This document shows, in pieces, positions 23,021 through 32,511 of a stretch of 64,000 bases of DNA. Within the stretch, counting starts at the first letter, position 1. Every line of letters begins with the position of its first letter. The position numbers and the translations under genes were made by a program. A model generated the notes under the pieces. The model had not been told where the DNA came from. It ran no database searches and was given only the letters and a program-made list of their open reading frames with translations. This stretch comes from DSOI01 sp041394885 (lineage in GTDB: Bacteria; Acidobacteriota; Terriglobia; Bryobacterales; Bryobacteraceae). Location of the stretch: contig JAWKHI010000020.1 in NCBI GenBank assembly GCA_041394885.1, forward strand, positions 1 to 64,000. Reading direction: 5' to 3'.

Positions 23021-24163
23021 GTGTTGAACCAATATCTGCTGGTCCCCTACTCGACGAGAGTCGCCATGCGCGTGGCCCGCGTTGCCGTCGCGATGGCCAT
23101 GCTCATCCTCGACGGACCTCCCCTGTCCCGCACCGTCGCCGTCGCCTATCTCCTGTTCGCGCTCGCGGCTTTTCCCTTCACCCGCCTCCAGCGTCCGCCG
23201 CTTTCCCGACTCGCTCTCGCCGTCGATCTCATCGCCCCCTTCGCCGGACACTGGGCCTCCGGATCGGCCGGCGATAGCTTGCTGCTGTTCTGGTTCTTCT
23301 TCCTTGCCGCGTCGCTCGTTCTTTTTCACAATTGGTGGGAATCGCTCGCCGCCGTCGTTGCCTGGTGCGCGATTGCCGCATGGCGGCTCCCGGAGCACTT
23401 AGTTCTTGCCGTCCTGCTGGGCGCATTGGCCGTCGTCTCCACCGCGCTCAAGCATCAGTTCGAGGAACGCCTCCATCGCCTCTCCCGCCAATCGGTGATG
23501 AGCCGCGCCGAGGCGCTCGCGGCCAAGGAAACCGAGCGCGAACGCATCGCCAACGATTTTCACGACGGCCCCCTCCAGAGCTTCATGAGCCTCCAGATGC
23601 GCCTGGAAGTCGTACGCCGCATTCTCCAGAAAGACCACGACGGTGGCATGGCCGAGTTGGAGCAGTTCCGCGAGTTCTGGCAGTCCCAGGTTGCCTCCCT
23701 CCGCGCCTTCGTGCACACCATCCGCGGACGCAATGAGCCGCCCCTGGCGGACCTCGGATCCTCACTCGCCCTCCTCGCCGAAGCTTTCGAAAAAGAGTCC
23801 GGCATCGAGGTCAAGTACACCCCGCGGGCGGATCTGCACCGGCTCGATCCCTCCTCCGCCAACGAGATCCTCCAACTCATCCGCGAAGGGCTCCACAACA
23901 TTCACAAACACGCCGGTGCAACCCGCGTCGAACTCGATCTTGCCGATTCCAACGGAGCCATTGAGATTCGCATCGAGGACAACGGCGCTGGTTTCCCCTT
24001 CCAGGGCGCCTACACCCTTGAAGAGCTCGATGCCATGGGATCCGGACCCGCTTCCATCCGCCGCCGCGTCCACAATCTCGAAGGCGCCATGCGGCTCGAA
24101 TCAACCCAAGGCAAAGGCGCGCGGCTCCGCGTTCGGATTCCCCTCGAGTCCAATGACGGCTAG
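23021..24163 (+). CDS. Membrane sensor histidine kinase, NarL/LiaS (HisKA_3) type
   Basis: A 380-residue kinase. Residues about 10-150 hold five or six membrane spans (VAMAMLILDG through LLFWFFFLAASLVLF to VLAVLLGALAVVST), with no obvious periplasmic sensor. The phosphoacceptor is His181 in ERERIANDFHDGPLQS, a HisKA_3 H-box. The ATPase has LIREGLHNIHKHAGATRVEL and IEDNGAGFPF. The C-terminus is GARLRVRIPLES. Start is GTG. No response regulator is adjacent. Its stop overlaps the next gene's start (ATG at 24153) by 11 nt. Confidence 0.9.
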   Translation: MLNQYLLVPYSTRVAMRVARVAVAMAMLILDGPPLSRTVAVAYLLFALAAFPFTRLQRPPLSRLALAVDLIAPFAGHWASGSAGDSLLLFWFFFLAASLVLFHNWWESLAAVVAWCAIAAWRLPEHLVLAVLLGALAVVSTALKHQFEERLHRLSRQSVMSRAEALAAKETERERIANDFHDGPLQSFMSLQMRLEVVRRILQKDHDGGMAELEQFREFWQSQVASLRAFVHTIRGRNEPPLADLGSSLALLAEAFEKESGIEVKYTPRADLHRLDPSSANEILQLIREGLHNIHKHAGATRVELDLADSNGAIEIRIEDNGAGFPFQGAYTLEELDAMGSGPASIRRRVHNLEGAMRLESTQGKGARLRVRIPLESNDG

Positions 24164-25202
24164 CGGATTCCCCAGGAGCAGGAAGCTCGTCCTGGCTGCC
24201 GCCCTCGCGCTCGCTCTATCCGGTTGCGGACGTTACGCCGATTTTTCCCTCCCAGCTCTTCCATCCAACCCGCCGCCCGTCTCCGTCCATTGGGAAACTG
24301 CACCCCAACCTGTGCTCGCCAGGGGCGCGGAAGGCTCCTGGGACTCCGTCGACACCCTCAACCCATCCGTGGTCCGGCTCAACGGACGATGGCTCAACAT
24401 CTACTCCGGCTTCGACGGTCGCGTCTGGCGTTCCGGCGCCGCCTGGTCCGCCGACGGTCTCCAGTGGACCCGCGCCGCAAAGATCCTTTCCCCGGGCGAG
24501 ACCCCCGCTTCCGCCTGGGAAGGCCACTCCATCGCCGCCAACGGCCACGCCCTCCTCCAGCATGGCGAAATTTTTTACTGGTATCAGGCGGGCGACCCGC
24601 CCCGTCTCGGTCTAGCCCGCTCCCGCGACGGTGAGCACTGGATCCGCCACGGCCCTCCCGTCCTCGATCCCGGCCCCCGAGGCAGTTGGGACGAAATGGG
24701 CGTTGCCGATCCCTATGTCATCCAGCGCGATGGCTGGCTCTACCTCTACTTCCTTGGCCAGGATCGCGCCCGCCGCCAGCGCCTCGGCCTCGCCCGCTCC
24801 CGCGACGGCATCCTATGGGAAAAGCTCCGCGCCAATCCCATCCTGGAGTTGGGCGACGATGGCCTATTCGACGAAAACGGACTCGGTGAACCCGCCGTAT
24901 GGATCGCCCACAACCGCTACTGGATGCTCTACACCGGGCGCGATCGCTTCGAGAATCGCCGTATGGGCCTCGCCCATTCCGCCGACGGCGTACACTGGCG
25001 CCGCTATCGCGACACCGCCGTCCTCGCCGGCGAGCAGCCCTGGAATGCACGGGTCGTCTGCGACGCCACCATCGCCGTCGATGAGTCCGCGCCTAACCGC
25101 GTCCACGTCTGGTTCGGCGGCGGAGACCTGCCCCATCCCGCCGAAAACGTCCATGGCCAGATCGGGCACGCCTACCTCACAATGGAGACCGTAGCCCCAT
25201 GA
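24153..25202 (+). CDS. Lipoprotein with a five-bladed GH43/GH130-like beta-propeller
   Basis: A 349-residue predicted lipoprotein: signal LVLAAALALALSGC with lipobox Cys25. The mature part is a propeller made of repeats such as RLGLARSRDGEHWIRHGPPV, GVADPYVIQRDGWLYLYFLG, GLARSRDGILWEKLRANPIL and RMGLAHSADGVHWRRYRDTA. The repeated 'ARSxDGxxW' pattern is typical of glycosidase-type propellers that bind or cleave sugars. The acidic residues in ENGLGEPAVW and GVADPYV could be catalytic. The ATG at 24153 lies within the kinase 3' end; the stop TGA overlaps the bshA ATG (ATGA). Confidence 0.8.
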   Translation: MTASGFPRSRKLVLAAALALALSGCGRYADFSLPALPSNPPPVSVHWETAPQPVLARGAEGSWDSVDTLNPSVVRLNGRWLNIYSGFDGRVWRSGAAWSADGLQWTRAAKILSPGETPASAWEGHSIAANGHALLQHGEIFYWYQAGDPPRLGLARSRDGEHWIRHGPPVLDPGPRGSWDEMGVADPYVIQRDGWLYLYFLGQDRARRQRLGLARSRDGILWEKLRANPILELGDDGLFDENGLGEPAVWIAHNRYWMLYTGRDRFENRRMGLAHSADGVHWRRYRDTAVLAGEQPWNARVVCDATIAVDESAPNRVHVWFGGGDLPHPAENVHGQIGHAYLTMETVAP

Positions 25203-26329
25203 AGATCGGCATCACCTGTTACCCCACCTACGGCGGCAGCGGCATCGTCGCCACCGAACTCGGAATGGAACTCGCCGACCGCGGCCACGACGTTCATTTC
25301 ATCAGCTACGCCCCACCCGTCCGTCTCGTGCCTTCGCTCGCTCGCGTGCATTTCCACGAAGTCGAAACCACCTCCTACCCGCTGTTCCTCTACCCGCCCT
25401 ACACGCTCTCCCTCGCCGCCCGGATGGCCGAAGTGGCCGAACGCTACCAACTGGACCTGATCCACGTCCACTACGCCATCCCGCACTCCATCTCGGCATT
25501 GCTCGCCCGCCAGATGCTCGATGCGCGGCCCCCCGCCCGGCGCCGCCACGTCCCCTTCGTCACCACCCTCCACGGCACCGATATCACCCTCGTCGGCGTC
25601 GAGCCTTCCTACTTCGAAATCACTCGCTTTTCCATCGAACAATCCGATGGCGTCACCACCGTCAGCGGCTATCTCGATGCCCGGACCCGTGAGGTATTCG
25701 CCATCGAAAAGCCCATCGAAGTCATCCACAACTTCGTCAATTGCGATCTCTACACCCCCGCCCTCGCACCCCGCTCCGGCCCGCGCCGCCTCGTCCACGT
25801 CTCCAACTTCCGCCCCGTCAAACGGCCCGCCGATTGTATCCGCATCCTCGCCGCCCTCTCTGACCATGACGTCGAACTGTGGATGGTGGGCGATGGACCC
25901 GAGCGCAGCCCCGCCGAGCGCCTCGCGTTCGAACTGGGCGTCGCCGCGCGCGTTCACTTCCTCGGCAAACAGGATCGCGTCGAACAACTCCTGCCGCAGT
26001 GCGACGTCCTTCTGCTGCCCAGCGAGCACGAAGCCTTCGGGCTCGCCGCCCTCGAAGCCATGGCCTGCGGAGTGGTGCCCGTCGCCGCCCGCACCGGCGG
26101 CCTCGGCGAGTTGATCACCCATGGCCACGATGGATTCCTCGAACCCCTCGCCGATATCGGCGCTCACGCCGCCAGGGTGCGCGCCTTGCTCGACGATGCC
26201 GCCCTGTGCCGGCAAATGGCCGCCAATGCCCGCGAAACCGCTCAGACGCGCTTTTCCACCGCCTCCATCATTCCGCGCTACGAAGACTATTACCGCCGCG
26301 TCATCGGCCAAAGCCTGCCGCGGCCCTAG
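25199..26329 (+). CDS. bshA: N-acetyl-alpha-D-glucosaminyl L-malate synthase BshA
   Basis: A 376-residue GT-B glycosyltransferase that makes the first intermediate of the low-molecular-weight thiol bacillithiol from UDP-GlcNAc and malate. The start KIGITCYPTYGGSGIVATEL, VHYAIPHSISALLA, FVTTLHGTDITLVG and the nucleotide site SNFRPVKRPADCI are BshA signatures. VLLLPSEHEAFGLAALEAMACG is the GT4 C-terminal donor motif. It is translationally coupled to the lipoprotein upstream (ATGA). BshB and BshC are not in the window. Confidence 0.93.
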   Translation: MKIGITCYPTYGGSGIVATELGMELADRGHDVHFISYAPPVRLVPSLARVHFHEVETTSYPLFLYPPYTLSLAARMAEVAERYQLDLIHVHYAIPHSISALLARQMLDARPPARRRHVPFVTTLHGTDITLVGVEPSYFEITRFSIEQSDGVTTVSGYLDARTREVFAIEKPIEVIHNFVNCDLYTPALAPRSGPRRLVHVSNFRPVKRPADCIRILAALSDHDVELWMVGDGPERSPAERLAFELGVAARVHFLGKQDRVEQLLPQCDVLLLPSEHEAFGLAALEAMACGVVPVAARTGGLGELITHGHDGFLEPLADIGAHAARVRALLDDAALCRQMAANARETAQTRFSTASIIPRYEDYYRRVIGQSLPRP

Positions 26330-26338
26330 AATGCCGTC

Positions 26339-27757
26339 CTACGCCACCGCGCTCAGCCCAGGCTTGTTCAACTGGCCGGTCTTCACCCATCCGTCCCGCA
26401 CGTCGAAAATCCCCGGGAACCGCGGTTCCCACGCCTTGTTCGCCGCCGGTACATACTGCCGCGAATTGGCCTCGATCGCCGCTACCGTCGGTACGTGCGC
26501 CGCCAACCCCGCCGAATGAATCAGCGACGCGCCCGGGCACGTCAAATCTTGCACGCACAAAAACATCTTGTACTTTTGCGCCACCGCCCCCATCAACAAC
26601 GCTTGCGCCTGTCCCTTGCACGCCTTCAGCGCCGCGCCCGTGTACCCCATCTCGCGCGCCAATAACAGCATTTCCAGATCCGTCAATGACTCATCGATCA
26701 CCACCGGACGGTACTTCGCCGCCTCGTGCATCTTGTTCGCCCGGTCCGCCTTCAGATCCCGCTTGGTCGGCTGCTCGATGTACTGCACCCGCTCGAACCC
26801 CTTCGGCGTCTTCTCCTGCGCATGCCGGATGAACGCCACCAGGTACTCCTCGTTGGGCGCCTTCTCGTTGAAATCCAGCGAGTAGCTCCAGTTGGCAATC
26901 TTGCGCTTCTTCTGCGTCTCCGCCGCCGCCCGCTCCACCGCCACTACGCGATCCACGTCCCACTTCAGATCCTCACCGTTCAGCTTGATCTTGATGTGCG
27001 TCAGCCCGCTGTAGTTGATCCACTCCGGCAGCGTCTCCGGCATCCCGTCCCCGATTCGCTTGGTGATGTCGGACGCCGTGATCGGGTCCACCGCTCCTAC
27101 CAGGTGATACAACGGCATCCGCGGCTTCGGATCTGGCTGCACGTACTGGCTCAAATACTCGCCCTGAAAATCCTTGCCCAGGTAGTGTGACAAATCGTAA
27201 GTCATCAGATCGCTGCCGTAGGTCTGGTACGTGCTCCGCCCATGCAGCTTTCCGAACGCGTCGTGAATGGCGGCGTCGAACGGGCTCGCCGTCACCAGCG
27301 TGCACAGCTTCGGAATTGGTTCGGCCAACTTCATGGACTTCGTCACTTCGTCCGCGGCCTTTAAATACAGTGGCTCCAACGCCACGTTGATGTCCACCGG
27401 ATGCGCGATTTCCTTGTGCGCGTTGGTCACCTTATTGATCCGCACCGCCAGTTGCTTCATCGCTTCCAGCGTCTGGTCGTAGCTCAGCTTCTTCGACGGA
27501 AACGCCCACACGTTCCCCATCGGCATCGAACCGAACCCCTTCGCGCTTTTTCCCGACGCTGTCGACACCACGCAGTTGACGTTCAACAGCGTTACCCGGT
27601 CCACCACGGACCCGCCGAATTTGATCGGCGTCCGGTACAGATAGTCCTCATACCCGAACCGTATCTCGTCGATCCGGATGTCGGTGGCCTTCTTCGCGCT
27701 CAGGATCGCGGGCGCACCCAAGGCGGCCGCAAGGAACGTTCGTCGGTTAACACTCAT
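26339..27757 (-). CDS. Tat-exported enolase-superfamily enzyme (mandelate racemase/MLE type)
   Basis: A 472-residue protein with a twin-arginine signal (VNRRTFLAAALGAPAILS). The TIM-barrel shows lysines in HIKIKLNG, a metal Asp in SYSLDFNEKA, a Glu in RVQYIEQPTKRD, an acidic pair in RPVVIDESLTD and a distal lysine in GAALKACKGQAQ. The K-x-K plus distal Lys layout fits the muconate-lactonising/dipeptide-epimerase branch. The chain is longer than the usual 370-400. Its ATG overlaps the DedA stop by 1 nt (TAATG), implying coupling to ligA-dedA. The substrate is unknown. Confidence 0.85.
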   Translation of the reverse strand: MSVNRRTFLAAALGAPAILSAKKATDIRIDEIRFGYEDYLYRTPIKFGGSVVDRVTLLNVNCVVSTASGKSAKGFGSMPMGNVWAFPSKKLSYDQTLEAMKQLAVRINKVTNAHKEIAHPVDINVALEPLYLKAADEVTKSMKLAEPIPKLCTLVTASPFDAAIHDAFGKLHGRSTYQTYGSDLMTYDLSHYLGKDFQGEYLSQYVQPDPKPRMPLYHLVGAVDPITASDITKRIGDGMPETLPEWINYSGLTHIKIKLNGEDLKWDVDRVVAVERAAAETQKKRKIANWSYSLDFNEKAPNEEYLVAFIRHAQEKTPKGFERVQYIEQPTKRDLKADRANKMHEAAKYRPVVIDESLTDLEMLLLAREMGYTGAALKACKGQAQALLMGAVAQKYKMFLCVQDLTCPGASLIHSAGLAAHVPTVAAIEANSRQYVPAANKAWEPRFPGIFDVRDGWVKTGQLNKPGLSAVA

Positions 27758-28350
27758 TACGCGTCATTGTAACGCGCGAGCTTCTTCTCGGTCAGTCGCA
27801 GAATCAACGATAGCGCTACCAACAGGCCGGCCGCTCCCAGCCCGAAATGCCATTTGTGCGCCTGCAGCCAAACCAGCGCCTGGTCGCCCAGCCGGCTTCC
27901 GAGCCACGCCAGGCCCAGGTAACGCGGGATCCGCGCCGCCAGAATCGTCAGCAAAAACCACAACGGTGATACCCCCAGCGCCCCTGCCGAAAGCACCGGT
28001 ATCTTCAGCGGCAGCGGCAGCAGCGGCACCAGCGCCGGGATGAACACCGTGATCAACCCGTACCGGTTGAAAAAGGCACGGAACCGCAGCGCTCTCGGTG
28101 TCGCCGCATGCCGTTCCAGATAGACCTGGCCCCCCTTCCGCGCGATTCCGAACAGAATCATGCTCCCCACCGCGGACCCGATGATGCTCAATACAGCCGT
28201 CCACATCGCCAGCTTCGGCGTCGCCGCCCCCACAAGCAGCAACATGATGTCCACCGACGCCGGCAGCGGAACTCCCGACGAATCCAGTACCGCCAGAAAC
28301 ACCGCCCCCGCCGGACCCCAGCTTTGCAGCCACGCCACCACCTTACCCAC
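27757..28350 (-). CDS. DedA/VTT (SNARE-associated) family membrane protein
   Basis: A 197-residue inner-membrane protein. Five or six hydrophobic spans and the family features PLPASVDIMLLLVGAAT and GSAVGSMILFGIARKGGQ, plus FIPALVPLLPLPLKIPVL, mark it as DedA/YqaA-like, a class linked to lipid scrambling and membrane homeostasis. The GTG at 28350 overlaps the ligA stop by 8 nt and is preferred over the longer ATG start at 28377. It is the middle gene of the coupled ligA-dedA-enolase set. Confidence 0.88.
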   Translation of the reverse strand: MGKVVAWLQSWGPAGAVFLAVLDSSGVPLPASVDIMLLLVGAATPKLAMWTAVLSIIGSAVGSMILFGIARKGGQVYLERHAATPRALRFRAFFNRYGLITVFIPALVPLLPLPLKIPVLSAGALGVSPLWFLLTILAARIPRYLGLAWLGSRLGDQALVWLQAHKWHFGLGAAGLLVALSLILRLTEKKLARYNDA

Positions 28351-30340
28351 CCGCCATCTCCTGCAACCCGCCCACAAGCTCCCGTAGGCGCGCCTCGTCG
28401 ATAATCTCCACCCCCAGCTTCTCCGCCTTCGCCAGCTTCGACCCTGCTTTTTCCCCGGCCACCAGATACGACGTCTTCTTGCTCACCGAATCGCTCGTCT
28501 TCCCTCCCGCCTGCTCGATCATCGCGTGCGCCTCTTCCCGGCTCAACGATGGCAGCGTCCCCGTCACCACCAGCGTCTTCCCGGCCAGCGGGCCCCCCGT
28601 GTGGACTTTCCTCTCTCCCGTGAACCGAAGACCCGCTTCGCGCAGCCGCTCCACCAATTCCCGATTCCGTTCGTTGGCGAAGAAGGAATGCACGCTCGCC
28701 GCCACCTTCGGGCCTACTTCCTCAGCCGTCTGCAGCGTCTCCTCGTCGGCCGCCATCATCGCGTCCAGCCCCCCGAACTCATCCACCAGAAACTGCGCCG
28801 TTCGCTCGCCCACGAACGGAATGCCCAGCCCCGCGATCAACCGCGTCACCGGCTTTTCCCGCGACGCTTCCACCCCGCGCAAGATCCGGTCCGCGGACTT
28901 TTCCCCCATCCGCTCGAGCCCCGCCAACTGCTCCTTCGTCAGTCCGTACAAATCGGCGATGCTCTTCACCAGCCCCCGCTCCACCAACTGCTCCACCAGC
29001 GCCTCGCCCATCCCATCGATATCCATGATTCCGCGCGAAGCGAAGTAACAGACCGATTCCTTCAATCGCGCCGGGCAATCGGGATTGATGCACCGCGACG
29101 CCACTTCGCCCTCCGCGCGCACCACCGGCTCCCCGCAATTCGGACACTCCGTCGGCATCCGGAACGGCTGCCGCTGCTCGCCGTGGCTCACCACCCGCAC
29201 CACTTTCGGGATCACATCGCCGCTCCGCAGCACCTCCACCGTATCCCCGGACGCCAACCCCAGCCGCTCGATCTCGTCTTCGTTGTGCAGCGTCGCCCGC
29301 GACACCGTCACGCCGCCCACCGTCACCGGCTTCAAGATCGCGAATGGCGTGATCACTCCCGTCCGCCCCACGTTTACACCGATGTCTTCCAGCAGCGTCT
29401 CCGCCGATCGCGGCGGGAATTTGAACGCAATCGCCCATCGCGGCGCCTTCGCCGTCCAACCCAACCGCTGCTGCTGCGCGATCGAATCCACTTTCACCAC
29501 AACCCCATCGGTTTCGTAAGGAAGCCCGTCGCGCTGGGTCTCCCACTTCGCAATCCACCCGTACAATGCGTCTACGTCCTCGAAACGCGCCCGGTTGGGG
29601 TTCACCTTGAAGCCCATCGCCTCCAGTTCCGCCAGCGCGTCCCAGTGGCTCTCCCGCGCCGGCGTTCCGTTCTCGAACAAAAAATAGGCGTAGTAGTCCA
29701 GCAGTCGCGACGCCGTGATCGATGGATCCAGCACCCGCAGCGATCCAGCCGCCGAGTTGCGCGGATTGGCGTACCGCGGAAGATCCTGCGCCTCCCGGTC
29801 CGCATTCAGCCGCTTGAATGCCGCATCGGGCATCACCACCTCGCCCCGCACCTCGAACGCGGCCCGATCCGTCTTCACATGCAACGGCAATGACCGGATC
29901 GTCCTTGCGTTCGCCGTCACCTCCTCGCCCACGCTGCCGTCGCCCCGTGTGATCGCGATCGCCATCGATCCCCGTTCGTACCGCACCGCCATCGACAATC
30001 CGTCGAGCTTCAGTTCCGCCACGTATCCATAGGATTCGCCGTTCAGCAGTTGCCGAACCCGCCGGTCGAAGTCCCGCAACTCGCCTTCGTTCAGCGCATT
30101 GTCCAGGCTCAACATCGGCGCCGAATGCGCTGCCTGCACGAATCCCTCGCGCGGAGCGCCGCCCACACGTTGCGTCGGCGAGTCCGGCGTCACCAGTTCC
30201 GGATGCGCCGCCTCCACCGCCTGCAACTCGCGGATCAGCCCGTCATATTCCTGATCGCTGATCTCCGGTTTGTCCAGAACGTAGTAGAGATGTTCGTGCC
30301 GCCGGATTTCGCGTCGCAGCGTTTCAATGTCTTTCGACAT
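28343..30340 (-). CDS. ligA: NAD-dependent DNA ligase LigA
   Basis: A 665-residue essential ligase. Adenylation Lys111 is in ELKLDGLSM (KxDG); GEVVMP and KFPPR (nucleotidyltransferase motifs), an OB fold, a zinc finger CPNCGEPV with CINPDCPARL, a helix-hairpin-helix region and a C-terminal BRCT domain (GKTLVVTGTLPSLSREEA onward) are in the standard order. Length is standard. It heads the minus-strand operon with the DedA and enolase-superfamily genes. Confidence 0.97.
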   Translation of the reverse strand: MSKDIETLRREIRRHEHLYYVLDKPEISDQEYDGLIRELQAVEAAHPELVTPDSPTQRVGGAPREGFVQAAHSAPMLSLDNALNEGELRDFDRRVRQLLNGESYGYVAELKLDGLSMAVRYERGSMAIAITRGDGSVGEEVTANARTIRSLPLHVKTDRAAFEVRGEVVMPDAAFKRLNADREAQDLPRYANPRNSAAGSLRVLDPSITASRLLDYYAYFLFENGTPARESHWDALAELEAMGFKVNPNRARFEDVDALYGWIAKWETQRDGLPYETDGVVVKVDSIAQQQRLGWTAKAPRWAIAFKFPPRSAETLLEDIGVNVGRTGVITPFAILKPVTVGGVTVSRATLHNEDEIERLGLASGDTVEVLRSGDVIPKVVRVVSHGEQRQPFRMPTECPNCGEPVVRAEGEVASRCINPDCPARLKESVCYFASRGIMDIDGMGEALVEQLVERGLVKSIADLYGLTKEQLAGLERMGEKSADRILRGVEASREKPVTRLIAGLGIPFVGERTAQFLVDEFGGLDAMMAADEETLQTAEEVGPKVAASVHSFFANERNRELVERLREAGLRFTGERKVHTGGPLAGKTLVVTGTLPSLSREEAHAMIEQAGGKTSDSVSKKTSYLVAGEKAGSKLAKAEKLGVEIIDEARLRELVGGLQEMAGG

Positions 30341-30385
30341 GCAACCCTACATGATCCCACGACCGGCGCTCACGGGAACGTTACA

Positions 30386-31309
30386 CTGATATTTCTGACG
30401 CCCTTCATCTACAACCCCACGGCTGGCCGTCTGGTCCGGAATCCCGGTCTGCTCGAACGTGTCCTCGCCGAACTCCGGCCACGCGCGGCGGATCTCCGTC
30501 CCACGCCCACCACCCGGCCCCGCGAAGCCACCGAAATTGCAGCCCGCTTCGCCGGCCAGGGCGTTTCCATGGTCATCGCCGCCGGTGGCGACGGCACCAT
30601 CAACGAGGTCGCCAACGGACTCGCCGGGTCAGCCACATCGCTCACCATCGTTCCCATGGGCACCGCCAATGTCCTTGCCTGCGAAATGGGCCTCAGCCGC
30701 GATCCCCTCCGCGCCGCCCGCGAAGTCTCCGCGCTCGAACCTCGCCGCATCTCGCTCGGCTCCATCCGCAACTCCCACGGCGAAGCCCGCCACTTTCTCC
30801 TCATGGCCGGCGCCGGTCTCGACGCCCGCGTCAACGGCCGCGTCCGCCCCGATATCAAACGCCGCTTCGGCAAGCTCGCCTATTGGCTCGCCGGCGCCGA
30901 AATGGTCGGACGGCGTCTTGCCCAAATCGAAGCCCGCGCAGAAGGACGCACCTTCCGCACCGGTTTCGCCCTCGCCGCACGCGTACGCAACTATGGCGGC
31001 GATCTCGCCATCGCTTCGAAAGCATCGCTGCTCAGCGATCGATTCGAACTCGTCACCTTCCGCGGCGAGACGAGTTGGCCCTATCCCCTCTACCTCGGCG
31101 GCGCGCTCCTTGGCCGCGCCAGCGCCGTCCCCGGCGTCGAAAGCGTCTTCACCCGCCGCGTCGAACTCGCCCCCGTCAACGGATCCGGCGTCGAAATTCA
31201 AATCGATGGGGAACAGGCCGGCTCCCTTCCCGCCACTCTCGAAATCGTCACCGAGGCCCTTACGCTGATGGTGCCGTCACGCTACGCCCGCCGGGAGCAG
31301 GATAGGTAA
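30386..31309 (+). CDS. Diacylglycerol kinase/lipid kinase (YegS/DagK family)
   Basis: A lipid kinase fold of about 307 residues. NPTAGRLVRNPG, VIAAGGDGTINEVANGLAG (the GGDGT motif), VPMGTANVLACEMG and IDGEQAGSLPATLEI match DagK/YegS. The start is not certain: the homologous region begins at LIFLTPFIYNPTAG, where no ATG, GTG or TTG is in frame. The nearest are ATG 30290 and GTG 30296, both inside the antisense ligA start. The CTG at 30386 with GGGA (30374-30377) upstream fits the family best and is used here. The 3' end overlaps the convergent DUF418 gene by 50 bp. Confidence 0.8.
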   Translation: MIFLTPFIYNPTAGRLVRNPGLLERVLAELRPRAADLRPTPTTRPREATEIAARFAGQGVSMVIAAGGDGTINEVANGLAGSATSLTIVPMGTANVLACEMGLSRDPLRAAREVSALEPRRISLGSIRNSHGEARHFLLMAGAGLDARVNGRVRPDIKRRFGKLAYWLAGAEMVGRRLAQIEARAEGRTFRTGFALAARVRNYGGDLAIASKASLLSDRFELVTFRGETSWPYPLYLGGALLGRASAVPGVESVFTRRVELAPVNGSGVEIQIDGEQAGSLPATLEIVTEALTLMVPSRYARREQDR

Positions 31310-32492
31310 GCTTCCGCCATAACCACTCCGCCGGGCCGTAGTCGTTCTTCCCGAGCCACCAACGGCTGAACTGGATCTGCGCTCCATACACTACTACTGT
31401 CGGGATCAGCCCCAGCAAAGGACCCATCTTTCCATACAACCCTGCCCCGTAGGCATAACACAGTGTCGTTCCGATCACCGACTGCAGCAGGTAATTCGTC
31501 AACGCCATCCGCCCCACATAGGTGAACGGCGTCAGCCGCGTTTTCCACTCTCGCTTCGTGTGGAACAGAACCACCAGCGTCGACGCGTAGAACAAACTCA
31601 ACAGCGGCATCGCGATGGACCCTGCCAGCATCATCGCCACCGACGCTGGATTCGGTTCCATGATGTTCGGCCGCAAGACATACTGCACCCCCACCGCGGC
31701 CAGGCTCAACGGCAGCCCCGCCGCCAGGCCGATCGTCCGCGCCCGGCGCCACCAATCCAGATGCCCTTCCGCGTTCACGATCAACCCCCGCCGCCACAGC
31801 CACACACCGGCCAGGAACAGCGCCAGCACCCGCGGCAGAAAGAATGCCGCGAAGCTGTTCAGCACCGTCCATTCCCGCGCTCGCTCCCGGAAAATCTCCA
31901 ATACCGATCCCTGCGAATAGATCCGCACCGTTTCCGCGATTTCCTCGGCCGTCGTCTCCGGCGGATGCGGCATCTCCGCGCCCGCCATCGATGCGATCAT
32001 GCCGACCACCATCAGCGCCGGCATCACGCAATAGAGCGCCAGCGCCCACCGCAATAACCCCCGGTCTGAAGTCCGCCGGAACAAAAGCAGCATCGGCCCC
32101 GCAGCCGCATACGACATCAGGATGTCCCCCCACCACACCCCGAACGAGTGCACCGCGCCGATCAGCATCAACACCGCCATCCGGCGCAGATAGAACCATG
32201 CGTTTTGCCCGCGCAACGCCGCACGGTCCATCTGGATCGCAAACCCGATTCCGAACAGCACCGCGAAGATCGTGATGAACTTGCCGCTGATCAATAGATC
32301 GATGAGAAACTGCGCCGTCAGGTTCGGTGCGTCGCTCCACATCTTGAACGGTTCCATGTAGACGGCGAATGGCGCCGCGAATCCTCTCATGTTCGCCGCT
32401 AGAATTCCGAATAGGGCGGCGCCCCGCAGTACGTCGATGATGCGGATCCGTTCCGATGGAGGAACTGGCGCGAGAGCAGGCGTTTGTTCCAT
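31260..32492 (-). CDS. DUF418 family multispan membrane protein
   Basis: A 410-residue protein. It begins with RIRIIDVLRGAALFGILAANM, the family's first membrane segment. Several hydrophobic helices follow (FITIFAVLFGIGFAIQMDRA, AVLMLIGAVHSFGVWWGDIL, FLPRVLALFLAGVWLWRR). The C-terminal DUF418 block is FTYVGRMALTNYLLQSVIGT, then GPAEWLWRKLTY. The ATG at 32492 gives a clean start; a longer frame to 32657 crosses the divergent gene. Members (YeiB-like) are of unknown function. It is divergent from the DUF457 gene by 19 bp. Confidence 0.9.
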   Translation of the reverse strand: MEQTPALAPVPPSERIRIIDVLRGAALFGILAANMRGFAAPFAVYMEPFKMWSDAPNLTAQFLIDLLISGKFITIFAVLFGIGFAIQMDRAALRGQNAWFYLRRMAVLMLIGAVHSFGVWWGDILMSYAAAGPMLLLFRRTSDRGLLRWALALYCVMPALMVVGMIASMAGAEMPHPPETTAEEIAETVRIYSQGSVLEIFRERAREWTVLNSFAAFFLPRVLALFLAGVWLWRRGLIVNAEGHLDWWRRARTIGLAAGLPLSLAAVGVQYVLRPNIMEPNPASVAMMLAGSIAMPLLSLFYASTLVVLFHTKREWKTRLTPFTYVGRMALTNYLLQSVIGTTLCYAYGAGLYGKMGPLLGLIPTVVVYGAQIQFSRWWLGKNDYGPAEWLWRKLTYPAPGGRSVTAPSA

Positions 32493-32511
32493 GATCGTCA
32501 AGTGTACGTGA

